NCBI GenBank assembly: GCA_017883485.1
Contig: JADGNM010000216.1
Location: 1 to 5,157, forward strand
DNA: 5,157 nucleotides
Source of the DNA: Methanosarcina sp.
GTDB taxonomy: Archaea > Halobacteriota > Methanosarcinia > Methanosarcinales > Methanosarcinaceae
Direction of reading: 5' to 3'
Shown here: piece after piece, positions 1 through 5,157 of the stretch
Layout: the number at the start of each line of letters is the position of its first letter
Numbering within the stretch: the stretch's first letter is position 1
Program-made: the position numbers and the translations under genes
The notes under the pieces: model-generated
Told to the model about the DNA's origin: nothing
The model's database searches: none
The model's input: the letters and a program-made list of their open reading frames with translations, nothing else

Positions 1-90
1 AGATTTTGATCGGAATCAAAAAGAGGCGAGGGTCCACTTCATCCCCAACCTGAAGGTCGGGGTATTCGTGACCCTCTGCGCTCCCTAGTA
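1..90 (+). mobile_element. Probable right end of an IS200/IS605-family (tnpB) element
   Basis: This stretch is more GC-rich than the AT-rich DNA to its right and contains a long two-part hairpin (28-76). A frame open across it reads ...HFIPNLKVGVFVTLCAP and stops at 86-88; this looks like the fortuitous reading of a structured end rather than a conserved protein tail. From memory, hairpins of the form CCCC-ACC-loop-GGT-GGGG close to the 3' end of tnpB are typical of archaeal IS605-family right ends, where the same RNA forms the scaffold of the omega RNA used by TnpB. The tnpB body would lie left of base 1. The exact right boundary cannot be placed; it lies somewhere around 85-105, where the sequence turns AT-rich. 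It could instead be an unrelated structured RNA or a terminator-like hairpin of a gene outside the window. Confidence 0.45.
28..76 (+). repeat. Long imperfect hairpin (IS605-type end / omega-RNA-like)
   Basis: The outer stem pairs GAGGGTC(C)AC at 28-37 with GTGACCCTC at 68-76, giving nine pairs with one bulged C. The inner stem pairs CCCCAACC (43-50) with GGTCGGGG (55-62) around a TGAA loop, with one A-C mismatch. An asymmetric unpaired region of about five bases on each side (38-42, 63-67) joins the two stems. About 16 mostly G-C pairs in 49 bases is unlikely to be accidental. The structure could act as the transposase recognition hairpin, as the end of the omega-RNA scaffold, or both. Confidence 0.6.
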
Positions 91-426
91 ATAAAAAGGA
101 CTCAAAAATTTGTTAATTAACCTCATTTAAAGATAGGGACAGAATAGTTACAAAGTTTAGAAGTTTTAGAGGGGTATTTCCCAGTGAACTTATGCAGTTG
201 AGATACAATAAAAGCATGAGCAGGTCTATCATAAATATTATGATTTAGATCGCTTGAAGTCTCATGCTGCTTGTTTTATTTCAACCGCGTAAGTCCCAAT
301 AAATTTTTTACATACGAAATTATTTGCTATAAAGAATAAGTGGAACTCATAATATATGCTTCATTAAAAAAGTTTGCAAACTGCGAGAAATGAAGGGCAC
401 TACAGCATCAATATCGGGGGGAAGAT
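91..426. other. AT-rich intergenic region without a recognisable gene
   Basis: I see no credible coding frame on either strand. Two weak structures are present. AGCATGAG at 213-220 is repeated inverted as CTCATGCT at 261-268, and a 12-bp perfect palindrome lies at 371-382. TATA-like runs such as TATAAAGAAT (329-338) and ATAATATATG (349-358) could belong to a promoter for the small ORF at 427, but AT-rich DNA offers many such matches. Confidence 0.5.
371..382. repeat. 12-bp perfect palindrome AGTTTGCAAACT
   Basis: The sequence equals its own reverse complement. It lies 44 bases before the start of the small ORF at 427, a position where an operator could sit. About one palindrome of this length is expected by chance in a window this size, so function is not established. 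Confidence 0.3.
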
Positions 427-591
427 ATGGAAACTCATATACAGAGCAATGGATTATTACTTTTAAATGATTTTGAGGGAACTCGCCAGAAACAGAATTT
501 GCGTGATATGGCACATCTTGCAGAAGGAGTTTGTGGGATTTGCCCGATTTGCGATCCCTTACATTGTCTTCTTGTCGTAATGCTTAATTAA
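427..591 (+). pseudogene. 54-aa ORF with NiFe-hydrogenase-like CGICPIC motif, probable gene remnant
   Basis: The frame starts at ATG 427 after a G-run (GGGGGG, 416-421) that could act as a ribosome binding site, and ends at TAA 589-591. The protein is short and contains AEGVCGICPICDPLHC near residues 32-47. NiFe-hydrogenase large subunits carry a first metal-binding motif of the form E-R-V/I-C-G-I-C-x3-H near the N-terminus. Here the flanking residues fit, but the invariant Arg is Gly and the His position is Asp. The frame ends only a few residues later, whereas a functional large subunit has several hundred residues and a C-terminal second CxxC motif. I infer a truncated, mutated remnant of a hydrogenase-type (group 4 or F420-reducing-like) gene. 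Alternatively it is a genuine small Cys-rich protein with four cysteines (residues 36, 39, 42 and 47) that could bind metal. No complete hydrogenase gene is visible nearby. Confidence 0.35.
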
Positions 592-760
592 AAAGTCAGG
601 GTGATTGAAGAAACGACCAGATGCGCAACAAGAAAAGAAGAGGGAGCAGTAAAAAAAATAAAGTAGAAAATAAGTAGAATTGAATTAATTCTAAGTAATA
701 GTGGTCTTTTGGAACTGGAACAGAAAAACTACTCTAGTTCGTGTCAACAGTAAAATAACG

Positions 761-768
761 TATAAAAT
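761..768 (+). promoter_or_regulatory. Candidate TATA box for the HTH regulator gene
   Basis: TATAAAAT resembles the archaeal TATA box. Transcription would begin about 25 bases downstream, near 785-793, at the junction of the two 22-bp repeats. The assignment rests on motif and position only. Confidence 0.4.
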
Positions 769-770
769 CG

Positions 771-814
771 GTTATATCTATTCAGAATCATTGTTATATC
801 TATCCAGAATCATT
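771..814 (+). repeat. Tandem 22-bp direct repeat, candidate operator
   Basis: Two head-to-tail copies, 771-792 and 793-814, are identical at 21 of 22 positions. Both begin GTTATATCTAT and end CAGAATCATT; the only difference is T versus C at the twelfth base. There is no spacer, so equivalent bases lie 22 bp apart, about two helical turns and on one face of the DNA. The repeat starts just after the candidate TATA box and overlaps the predicted transcription start, as expected for a protein-binding site controlling the regulator gene, possibly by autoregulation. Confidence 0.6.
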
Positions 815-885
815 TAATCCCTGATAATTGACGGACACTAGAATAGAAAATCGTAATTTTACAAGCATTCAGTGGGTGTATAAAT

Positions 886-1800
886 ATGGAAAATTTTCTA
901 CTTGATCTGATCCTTCTCTCAGAAAAAAGGATGAACGTTCTTCTCCTCCTGCTTGAAGGACCTATGGACATAGAAACCATCAAAAAAACTTTAAATGCCA
1001 GTGCAACAGCGATTCAGCCGCAGGTAAAAAAGCTTAAAGAGCAGCACCTCATAGTTCAGGAGAAAAATCTCTACGGGCTTAGCGGAATAGGAAAAATAGT
1101 TGCTAAGAAGATGAAGCCTCTCTTAGACACTTTTTCCGTCCTGGAAGAAAATGAAGATTACTGGGCTGACAGGGATATGAGAGAGATTCCGCACTTTCTC
1201 CTTCGCCGAATCAATGAGCTCGGACATTGTACAACAATCGAACCTTACATAGACTATATTTTTGAGATGATTCCTGAGTATATGGAAAATGCTGAAAAGG
1301 CGACAAGGCTGGAGGCTGCAATTCCTTACTTCCATCCTCTCTTTCCTTCCTTTTATCTCAAAATCGCCGGAAATGGAACATCCGTATCGCTTGTTCTTCC
1401 GGAACCAGTTTTAAAAAGGTGGGTTGAGGACTACAGAGAACAAACCGATAAGTTTATAAAAATGGAAAACACCAGGCTTTTCGTCTGCACAGGTTATGAA
1501 AGGATCCCGGCTGTCACGGCTGCAGATAACTTCACGGCAATAGCCCTTTTCCCGAAAAATGCAGTTTTTGACCGGAAATATATTATAAGCTTTGAGCCTG
1601 GAGCTCTGGCCTGGGGAAAGGAGCTTTATGACCATTATGAACAGCTCTCTGAAAGGATTCATAGTATAAATAACTGGAGATCTAAAAAAAGCTTTAAGAT
1701 TAAAAATGGTCCTGCCAACTATAAAGTATGCAATGTGAAGTACGGAGAAGAGGACTTGAATCAAAAGCAATTGCATGCGGCTCCAAGTCAAGCACCTTAA
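886..1800 (+). CDS. FilR1/Msr-type (COG4742) winged-helix transcriptional regulator
   Basis: This is a predicted cytoplasmic DNA-binding regulator of the methanogen family that includes FilR1 and the Msr proteins. Residues about 7-80 form an ArsR-like winged helix: the LILLSEKRMNVLLLLLEGP segment, then IETIKKTLNASATAIQPQVKKL as the helix-turn-helix, then LIVQEKNLYGLSGIGKIV as the wing. The region around 125-255 matches the FilR1 middle domain (formerly DUF1724) in style, including FHPLFPSFY (149-157), FVCTGYERIPAVTAADNFTAIALF and SFEPGALAWGKELYDHY. Residues from about 265 to 304 (WRSKKSF to PSQAP) are a basic, polar tail with no obvious domain. There is no signal peptide or membrane helix. 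The ATG at 886 is chosen because the domain starts immediately and GGTG lies seven bases upstream. In relatives, such proteins control methanogenesis and methyltransferase genes and are encoded near sensor kinases. Here the gene converges on a kinase gene. The target genes are unknown. Confidence 0.85.
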   Translation: MENFLLDLILLSEKRMNVLLLLLEGPMDIETIKKTLNASATAIQPQVKKLKEQHLIVQEKNLYGLSGIGKIVAKKMKPLLDTFSVLEENEDYWADRDMREIPHFLLRRINELGHCTTIEPYIDYIFEMIPEYMENAEKATRLEAAIPYFHPLFPSFYLKIAGNGTSVSLVLPEPVLKRWVEDYREQTDKFIKMENTRLFVCTGYERIPAVTAADNFTAIALFPKNAVFDRKYIISFEPGALAWGKELYDHYEQLSERIHSINNWRSKKSFKIKNGPANYKVCNVKYGEEDLNQKQLHAAPSQAP

Positions 1801-1840
1801 GGACTGCTCCCCTTTCTGGAGGCGATCTCTCATTATGGAC

Positions 1841-1867
1841 TCGTTTTTTGATTTCGTTTCTCCTTTC
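1841..1867 (+). terminator. T-rich candidate terminator after the HTH regulator gene
   Basis: About 40 bases after the regulator stop the + strand carries a run of six Ts (1844-1849), followed by further T-rich sequence to about 1867. Archaeal RNA polymerase commonly terminates at such tracts without a stem-loop. The 116-bp gap between the convergent genes is a natural place for it. No comparable T-tract is evident for the opposing kinase transcript within the gap. Confidence 0.45.
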
Positions 1868-1916
1868 TGTTATTGTCATGCATTTATAATTTATCAGATA
1901 GAGTCCCTCACTTCAT

Positions 1917-3770
1917 TTATGTCACTACGAACCTCATAGTAAATTCCGTCCCATTGGTCTTTTTCAGTTCAAATTTCCCATCTAGCTGGTCTACTAGTGC
2001 ATTTACCAGTTGTATACCAAGAGTATCGGGATTTTCGATATCAATACTTTCAGGGATACCAATTCCGTTATCTGAAACGATAAGAATAAATCCGGTATTT
2101 TCACAGTCTTTATTTTCGCTTTCATCCCAGGCATTTTTACATTCTTCAGATTCTTCCCTATAAAGTTTTATTAGAATTTCTCCATTATCCTTGCCCGGAA
2201 ATGCATGTTTGAGAGAGTTCGAAACAAGCTCATTAACGATTGTTCCTAATGGAACTGCTATGTCCATATTAAAAAAGATACGTTCTTCCATATCCAGGTT
2301 TAAAGTTGTATTGGCATTTCCAACCTTGTACGTCTGGAAAAGGCTTTGAGAGAGTTTCTTCAGGTACATAGAAAAATTAAGGGTATCGTTTCCTCCGTTT
2401 TCGTATAATTCCTCATGGATAAGGGCCATAGATATAACCCTATTCTGGCTTTCCCGGAAGGTCTCAAGTACATCTGAAATTTGAACTGTTTCTCTCTGAC
2501 TGAAGTTTTCCATCTGAAGATCAAGAAGGGAAGAGATTACTTGCAGGTTATTCTTAACCCTGTGATGAATTTCCTTTTTGCGGGTTTCTTCTATTCTTCT
2601 CAGGAGTTCTTTTGTTTCTATTTTCTCAGTGACATCCTTCATCACCCCAAGGATCTTTATGGGATCGTCCCCTATTTGAGAGCAGAATCCATTCTCTTCA
2701 ATATGGATATAATCTCCGTCTTTCCTCCTGAGACGGTATTCCATATGGAAGTTTTCTTTGTCTCCAACAAGTTGTATATCTTGATCACAGTATTTCATCT
2801 TTTGATTAAGGATTTCTTTTCGATCCTCAGGATGGACATTATCTATCCAGAATTCTATTCCCTTACTCAGCAGTTCATTTTGAGTATAGCCGGTAATTTT
2901 CTCTATGTTGCTTACCCAGTAGATTTTATCGTTGTCAATATCATACTCGTAAACGAGCTGACCTGTCTGCTCCGCGACGATCCTGTATCTTTCCTCACTT
3001 TCCCTGAGTTTCACTGCTATTCTTTTGCTTTCGGTTATGTCTCTGGAAATAAACGAGATCGCCGTAAGTTTTCCGGAGATATCAAATACCGGTGAAAGGG
3101 TTACCGAAATATCTATAATCATACCGTCTTTTGTTAACCCTGAAGTCTCATAAGGCCGGACCGTTTCTCCATGTATAATTTTGTTACTCAACTTCTTTGT
3201 TTCTTCATGTACGTGGGGAGGTGATATAATAGATATGTTCCTTCCAAGCATTTCTTTAGCTGTATAACCAAAAATTTTCTCTGCACCTTTATTCCAGCTG
3301 GTAATTATACCATAAAGAGATTCGGTTATAATAGCATCATTTGAAGATTCAACAACGTTTGCTAATTTATAAATTCTATCTTCAGCTTTTTTACGTTCAA
3401 TGGAATATTGGATAGTACTCTGTAACAATCTGCCTTCTATTTGCCCCTTAACCAAATAATCCTGAGCGCCTTTTTTTACAGCGTAAGACCCGATTGTTTC
3501 ATCATTGAGGCCAGTTAGTATAATAATAGGAATCAGTGGATTTTTATTGTAAATTCTAAGAAAAGTATTAATGCCATCGCTATCCGGCAACCCCAGGTCT
3601 AACAGTATCACATCAAAAGTTTGCTCTTTAAGAACATTTAAAGCTTCATTCAACGTTTCGACATTTTTAAGTTTATACGTAAAATTGGCAAACTCTTCGA
3701 GCTGCTCCCCAATTAGATACGCGTCTCCGGGATTATCCTCAATAAGCAAGATTTTGATATTCTTCTCCAT
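1917..3770 (-). CDS. Soluble hybrid sensor histidine kinase, REC-PAS-PAS-HisKA_2-HATPase
   Basis: This is a 617-residue sensor kinase. Residues 1-125 are a receiver domain with acidic pocket E11/D12, phosphoacceptor D58 (in VILLDLGLP), T86 and K108, all intact. Residues about 134-250 form a first PAS/PAC domain (NDAIITESLYGIITSWNKGA, then DITESKR). Residues about 260-385 form a second (YWVSNIEKITGY, VHPEDR, then DVTEKIE). The dimerisation/phosphoacceptor region is HisKA_2 type (EIHHRVKNNLQVISSLLDLQ from 400), with H402/H403 as the phosphorylated pair. The ATPase has N-box NELVSNSLKHAF (N513, N518), G1 box SDNGIGIP (D567, G569, G571) and TLGIQLV (G585). No membrane helix or signal peptide is seen, so it should be cytoplasmic. 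The domain order suggests a signal-integrating kinase whose receiver is input or feedback. The ATG at 3770 directly precedes the receiver's first strand; AGGAT lies some ten bases upstream. It follows the receiver-only gene by 136 bp on the same strand and is its likely partner. The sensed ligand is unknown; no CxxCH haem motif is present. Confidence 0.92.
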   Translation of the reverse strand: MEKNIKILLIEDNPGDAYLIGEQLEEFANFTYKLKNVETLNEALNVLKEQTFDVILLDLGLPDSDGINTFLRIYNKNPLIPIIILTGLNDETIGSYAVKKGAQDYLVKGQIEGRLLQSTIQYSIERKKAEDRIYKLANVVESSNDAIITESLYGIITSWNKGAEKIFGYTAKEMLGRNISIISPPHVHEETKKLSNKIIHGETVRPYETSGLTKDGMIIDISVTLSPVFDISGKLTAISFISRDITESKRIAVKLRESEERYRIVAEQTGQLVYEYDIDNDKIYWVSNIEKITGYTQNELLSKGIEFWIDNVHPEDRKEILNQKMKYCDQDIQLVGDKENFHMEYRLRRKDGDYIHIEENGFCSQIGDDPIKILGVMKDVTEKIETKELLRRIEETRKKEIHHRVKNNLQVISSLLDLQMENFSQRETVQISDVLETFRESQNRVISMALIHEELYENGGNDTLNFSMYLKKLSQSLFQTYKVGNANTTLNLDMEERIFFNMDIAVPLGTIVNELVSNSLKHAFPGKDNGEILIKLYREESEECKNAWDESENKDCENTGFILIVSDNGIGIPESIDIENPDTLGIQLVNALVDQLDGKFELKKTNGTEFTMRFVVT

Positions 3771-3818
3771 AAATGTCTATCCTATAAGGATTGAATTGAA
3801 CTTAGATACCCTTAATCA

Positions 3819-3826
3819 TTTTATGG
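3819..3826 (-). promoter_or_regulatory. Weak candidate TATA box for the kinase gene
   Basis: Read on the minus strand this is CATAAAAT, about 50 bases before the kinase start codon. If used, it would allow the kinase to be transcribed separately from the receiver gene, with a leader of about 25 nt. The match is weak and AT-rich DNA yields such sequences by chance. Confidence 0.25.
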
Positions 3827-3863
3827 ATTTTTGATTGATGGCTGTCATTTGCCAGTTTAATAA

Positions 3864-3880
3864 GCGTCAAACTTTGACGC
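3864..3880 (-). repeat. 17-bp palindrome between the receiver and kinase genes
   Basis: GCGTCAAA and TTTGACGC are perfect inverted copies around a single central base. As RNA it would fold into a seven-pair stem with a three-base loop, beginning about 27 bases after the receiver gene stop. It is GC-richer at the base than the surrounding DNA. As DNA it would suit a dimeric regulator; as RNA it could be a terminator, a processing site or a stabilising 3' hairpin that sets different levels of receiver and kinase. Confidence 0.55.
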
Positions 3881-3906
3881 TCCTGGAAATATTAACTATT
3901 CTGATC

Positions 3907-4347
3907 TTATTTCGTTGGTAGCTTTACAATTTCAAGCCAGAAGTTTGCTATGGATTTAATTACTATTATAAACTGATCAAAGTCAAGAGGTTTAGTGACA
4001 TAAGCATTAGCATGAAGATCGTAAGATCTATGTATGTCCTTTTCAGCTCCGGAAGTAGTTAGAATTACTACAGGTATGTTTTTAAGGATGTCGTCTTCTT
4101 TTATTTCTCTTAGAACTTCACGTCCATCTTTTTTCGGTAAATTTAAATCAAGAAGAATTACATCCGGGCGCGGAGAACCTGAAAACCTTCCTTCACCATG
4201 TAAAAAGAGCATTGCCTCTTCACCGTCTTTTGCAATGTGAAGATTATTCCTGATTTTTGCTTCCTCGAGAACCTCTTCAATTAATCCGATATCGCCTTCA
4301 TTGTCTTCAACTAAAAGAATTTCAACTGGTTTGGCTAAGATTTTAAT
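3907..4347 (-). CDS. Receiver-only response regulator (Rcp1-like), apparent ATT start
   Basis: This is a single-domain CheY-fold response regulator of about 146 residues with no output domain. Counting from the ATT at 4347, it shows strand 1 with the acidic pair E14/D15 ([11 protein letters not shown]), phosphoacceptor D67 ([14 protein letters not shown]), T97/T98 ([10 protein letters not shown]) and K119-P120 (AYVTKP), so the phosphorylation site is complete. The C-terminal [11 protein letters not shown] is typical of the Rcp1-like receivers common in Methanosarcina and phytochrome systems. It should accept phosphate from a kinase, most likely the one encoded 136 bp downstream, and act by protein contact or as a phosphate sink. 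The first in-frame ATG (4212) would delete residues 1-45, including strand 1 and the acidic pocket. An in-frame TAA lies at 4362-4360, and no ATG, GTG or TTG occurs between it and the core. A strong Shine-Dalgarno is placed for ATT 4347. Confidence 0.85.
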   Translation of the reverse strand: MKILAKPVEILLVEDNEGDIGLIEEVLEEAKIRNNLHIAKDGEEAMLFLHGEGRFSGSPRPDVILLDLNLPKKDGREVLREIKEDDILKNIPVVILTTSGAEKDIHRSYDLHANAYVTKPLDFDQFIIVIKSIANFWLEIVKLPTK

Positions 4348-4353
4348 TTGTAA

Positions 4354-4361
4354 TCCTCCTT
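4354..4361 (-). promoter_or_regulatory. Strong ribosome binding site pointing to an ATT start
   Basis: The minus strand reads AAGGAGGA, an excellent match to the archaeal anti-Shine-Dalgarno sequence. Seven bases separate GGAGG from ATT at 4347, the ideal distance, while the first in-frame ATG lies about 140 bases further on. This site therefore decides the start of the receiver gene. Confidence 0.75.
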
Positions 4362-4372
4362 ATTGAGAACTC

Positions 4373-4413
4373 TGTTTCAAAATCTAATGGTTTTCACACT
4401 TTTATTTGAAACA
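4373..4413 (-). promoter_or_regulatory. Inverted repeat over the putative promoter of the receiver gene
   Basis: TGTTTCAAA (4373-4381) and TTTGAAACA (4405-4413) are perfect 9-bp inverted copies separated by 23 bp, centred about 46 bp before the receiver start. On the minus strand the distal arm is followed by AAATAAAAG (4407-4399), a weak TATA-like match. A transcription start would then fall near the proximal arm, so a dimeric protein bound to both arms could control transcription. Chance occurrence in AT-rich DNA is possible. Confidence 0.4.
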
Positions 4414-4902
4414 CTGAATTTACAGGAAGAATTCGGTCTTCAAAGAAGTCCAATGTTTAATATTACAGATATGGCTCTATTAGTAATGCTTCATGCTTTT
4501 TACGGATTCAAAAATCTGTCGATATTTAATTTTACGTCCGTTACTAAATTTTTGACCTGATCTTACAACGGCAAATGAATAGAAATTTTGTAACTGTCCA
4601 GCATGGGAAAAAATACCATTAAATGTCTTCTTTAAGATTAGATGGAAATTTTTGGGGACAATTTTCTTAGTTATTATCTGCTGATCGTTTTTAAGTTTGC
4701 GTGAATTAACAGTTTCATTTATTTTAGAGTTTAAAACCGTTATCATCTGACTTATTTTTAGCTGTAATAGTTACGAAATTTCAATATATAATGTTTTGCA
4801 TATATTGCCATAATAAGTCAGTTCTATTCCAAGATCCAGTAATTTCCATCTAAGCGTTTTTACTTCTTTCACCGGATGCATTAAAAAGATTATCGATGAT
4901 AA
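4414..4902. other. AT-rich intergenic region, no convincing gene
   Basis: Short frames exist on both strands, but their translations show no domain, no codon bias and no well-placed ribosome binding site. The only structure I can support is the nested inverted repeat at 4747-4821. The right part (about 4840-4902) directly precedes the PAS fragment and may be decayed coding sequence of the same lost gene, but I cannot recognise it. Confidence 0.5.
4747..4821. repeat. Nested inverted repeat, 75 bp
   Basis: The outer arms CTGACTTATT (4747-4756) and AATAAGTCAG (4812-4821) are perfect 10-bp inverted copies. Inside them CAATATAT (4782-4789) and ATATATTG (4800-4807) are perfect 8-bp inverted copies around a 10-base loop. 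The nested layout could fold as an interrupted hairpin RNA or mark a tiny inverted-repeat element. No target-site duplication is apparent, and the arms are AT-rich. Confidence 0.35.
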
Positions 4903-5157
4903 ACGCATCTAGGGAATTGGGATTGGAATATTGTAACTAACGGATTATACTGGTCTGATGAGAATTATCGTATTTTTGGGCGTAGTCCTCAGGAATTTGG
5001 CGCAACCTATGATGCGTTTTTATGTTATGTACATCCGGACGATCAGGACTATGTGATAATGCTGTCATGTATTAAATGCACATTTCGAACCCTGGCACTC
5101 TTGTACCACTATGCTATACTAAAAGGTCATTTTGTTGATATAAGGTTAATAAAATGT
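4903..5157 (+). pseudogene. Start-less PAS-domain fragment, remnant of a sensor kinase gene
   Basis: The frame beginning after an in-frame TAA (4900-4902) reads THLGNWDWNIVTNGLYWSDE and continues through YRIFGRSPQEFGATYDAF and YVHPDDQDYV. This is the N-terminal half of a PAS domain of the kind found repeatedly in Methanosarcina sensor kinases (GNWDWNI..., YWSDE..RIFG, VHPDD). Similarity appears to stop near 5058. The rest of the frame (MLSCIKCTFRTLALLYHYA...) stays open to the window edge but no longer looks like PAS. No start codon is available before the domain, and nothing resembling the segment that usually precedes it is visible. I infer a decayed fragment, interrupted on its right by a deletion, frameshift or insertion. 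If the frame continues beyond the window it could still be part of a larger broken gene. Confidence 0.65.

Larger units (their letters stand above)
592..885 (+). other. Upstream regulatory region of the HTH regulator gene
   Basis: Nearly 300 bases without a convincing gene separate the small ORF from the regulator. The AT-rich segment contains a short inverted repeat (TAGAATT at 675-681 and AATTCTA at 687-693), a TATA-like element at 761-768 and a tandem 22-bp repeat at 771-814. The regulator start has only a partial Shine-Dalgarno match, GGTG at 875-878, seven bases before ATG 886. The length and content fit a controlled promoter with a leader of roughly 95 nt. Confidence 0.5.

Noticed and set aside
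601..666. 21-codon GTG-started frame after the hydrogenase-like ORF
   Set aside because: It is very short, Lys/Glu-rich, without a recognisable motif, and lies in an AT-rich upstream region.
675..693. Inverted repeat TAGAATT / AATTCTA
   Set aside because: The 7-bp arms are composed almost entirely of A and T in AT-rich DNA, so chance is the simplest explanation.
1411..1833. 140-residue open frame on the minus strand
   Set aside because: It is antisense to the second half of the HTH regulator gene and shows no domain of its own.
2481..3095. 204-residue hydrophobic-looking open frame on the plus strand
   Set aside because: It lies wholly antisense to the PAS and kinase domains of the 617-aa sensor kinase, whose motifs are unmistakable; the hydrophobicity comes from reading the complementary strand.
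4363..4560. 65-residue open frame on the plus strand
   Set aside because: It overlaps the putative promoter of the receiver gene, has no recognisable motif and no Shine-Dalgarno sequence.
4480..4746. 88-residue open frame on the minus strand
   Set aside because: The translation is a Lys/Asn/Phe-rich string typical of AT-rich non-coding DNA. It shows no domain and no good ribosome binding site.
5080..5110. GGTTCGAA-like T-arm motif on the minus strand (GGGTTCGAA)
   Set aside because: The flanking bases do not form a T-stem, and no acceptor, D or anticodon arms are found, so it is not a tRNA.
1..5157. CRISPR array or rRNA/tRNA gene
   Set aside because: No spaced direct repeats beyond the single tandem pair at 771-814 were seen, and no conserved rRNA segment or cloverleaf was recognised.

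Overview
The window looks like a piece of a Methanosarcina-type archaeal chromosome. The evidence is a COG4742/FilR1-type winged-helix regulator, an Rcp1-like receiver protein ending in the FWL-IVKLP motif, a soluble REC-PAS-PAS-HisKA_2 sensor kinase, long AT-rich intergenic stretches, TATA-like promoter elements and T-rich 3' ends. The genus is an inference from protein style, not from a database match.

Layout. Bases 1-90 hold a long imperfect hairpin that resembles the right end (and omega-RNA scaffold) of an IS200/IS605-family tnpB element whose body would lie to the left. Bases 91-426 are AT-rich and show no convincing gene. Bases 427-591 encode a 54-residue ORF whose CGICPIC motif resembles the first metal-binding motif of NiFe-hydrogenase large subunits; it is probably a gene remnant. 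Bases 592-885 are a long upstream region with a TATA-like box and an almost perfect tandem 22-bp repeat. It leads into an HTH regulator of 304 aa (886-1800, +). Converging on it from the other strand are a 617-aa hybrid sensor kinase (3770-1917, -) and, upstream of that, a receiver-only response regulator (4347-3907, -). A 136-bp gap with a 17-bp palindrome separates those two genes. Bases 4348-4902 are AT-rich and non-coding, with two inverted-repeat structures. From 4903 to the end there is a start-less PAS-domain fragment on the + strand.

How the parts may work together. The kinase has no membrane segment, so it should sense a cytoplasmic signal through its PAS domains, and its own N-terminal receiver could modulate it. 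The neighbouring receiver-only protein is the obvious phosphoacceptor. The convergent COG4742 regulator is a plausible DNA-binding output. Pairing of this regulator family with sensor kinases and receiver-only proteins is known for methanogens (FilI/FilR in Methanothrix, Msm/Msr in Methanosarcina), but partnership here is inferred only from proximity.

The most notable observation is that the receiver gene has no ATG, GTG or TTG that could start a complete receiver domain. A strong Shine-Dalgarno sequence instead sits seven bases before an ATT codon, which implies either a rare ATT start or a start-codon mutation.
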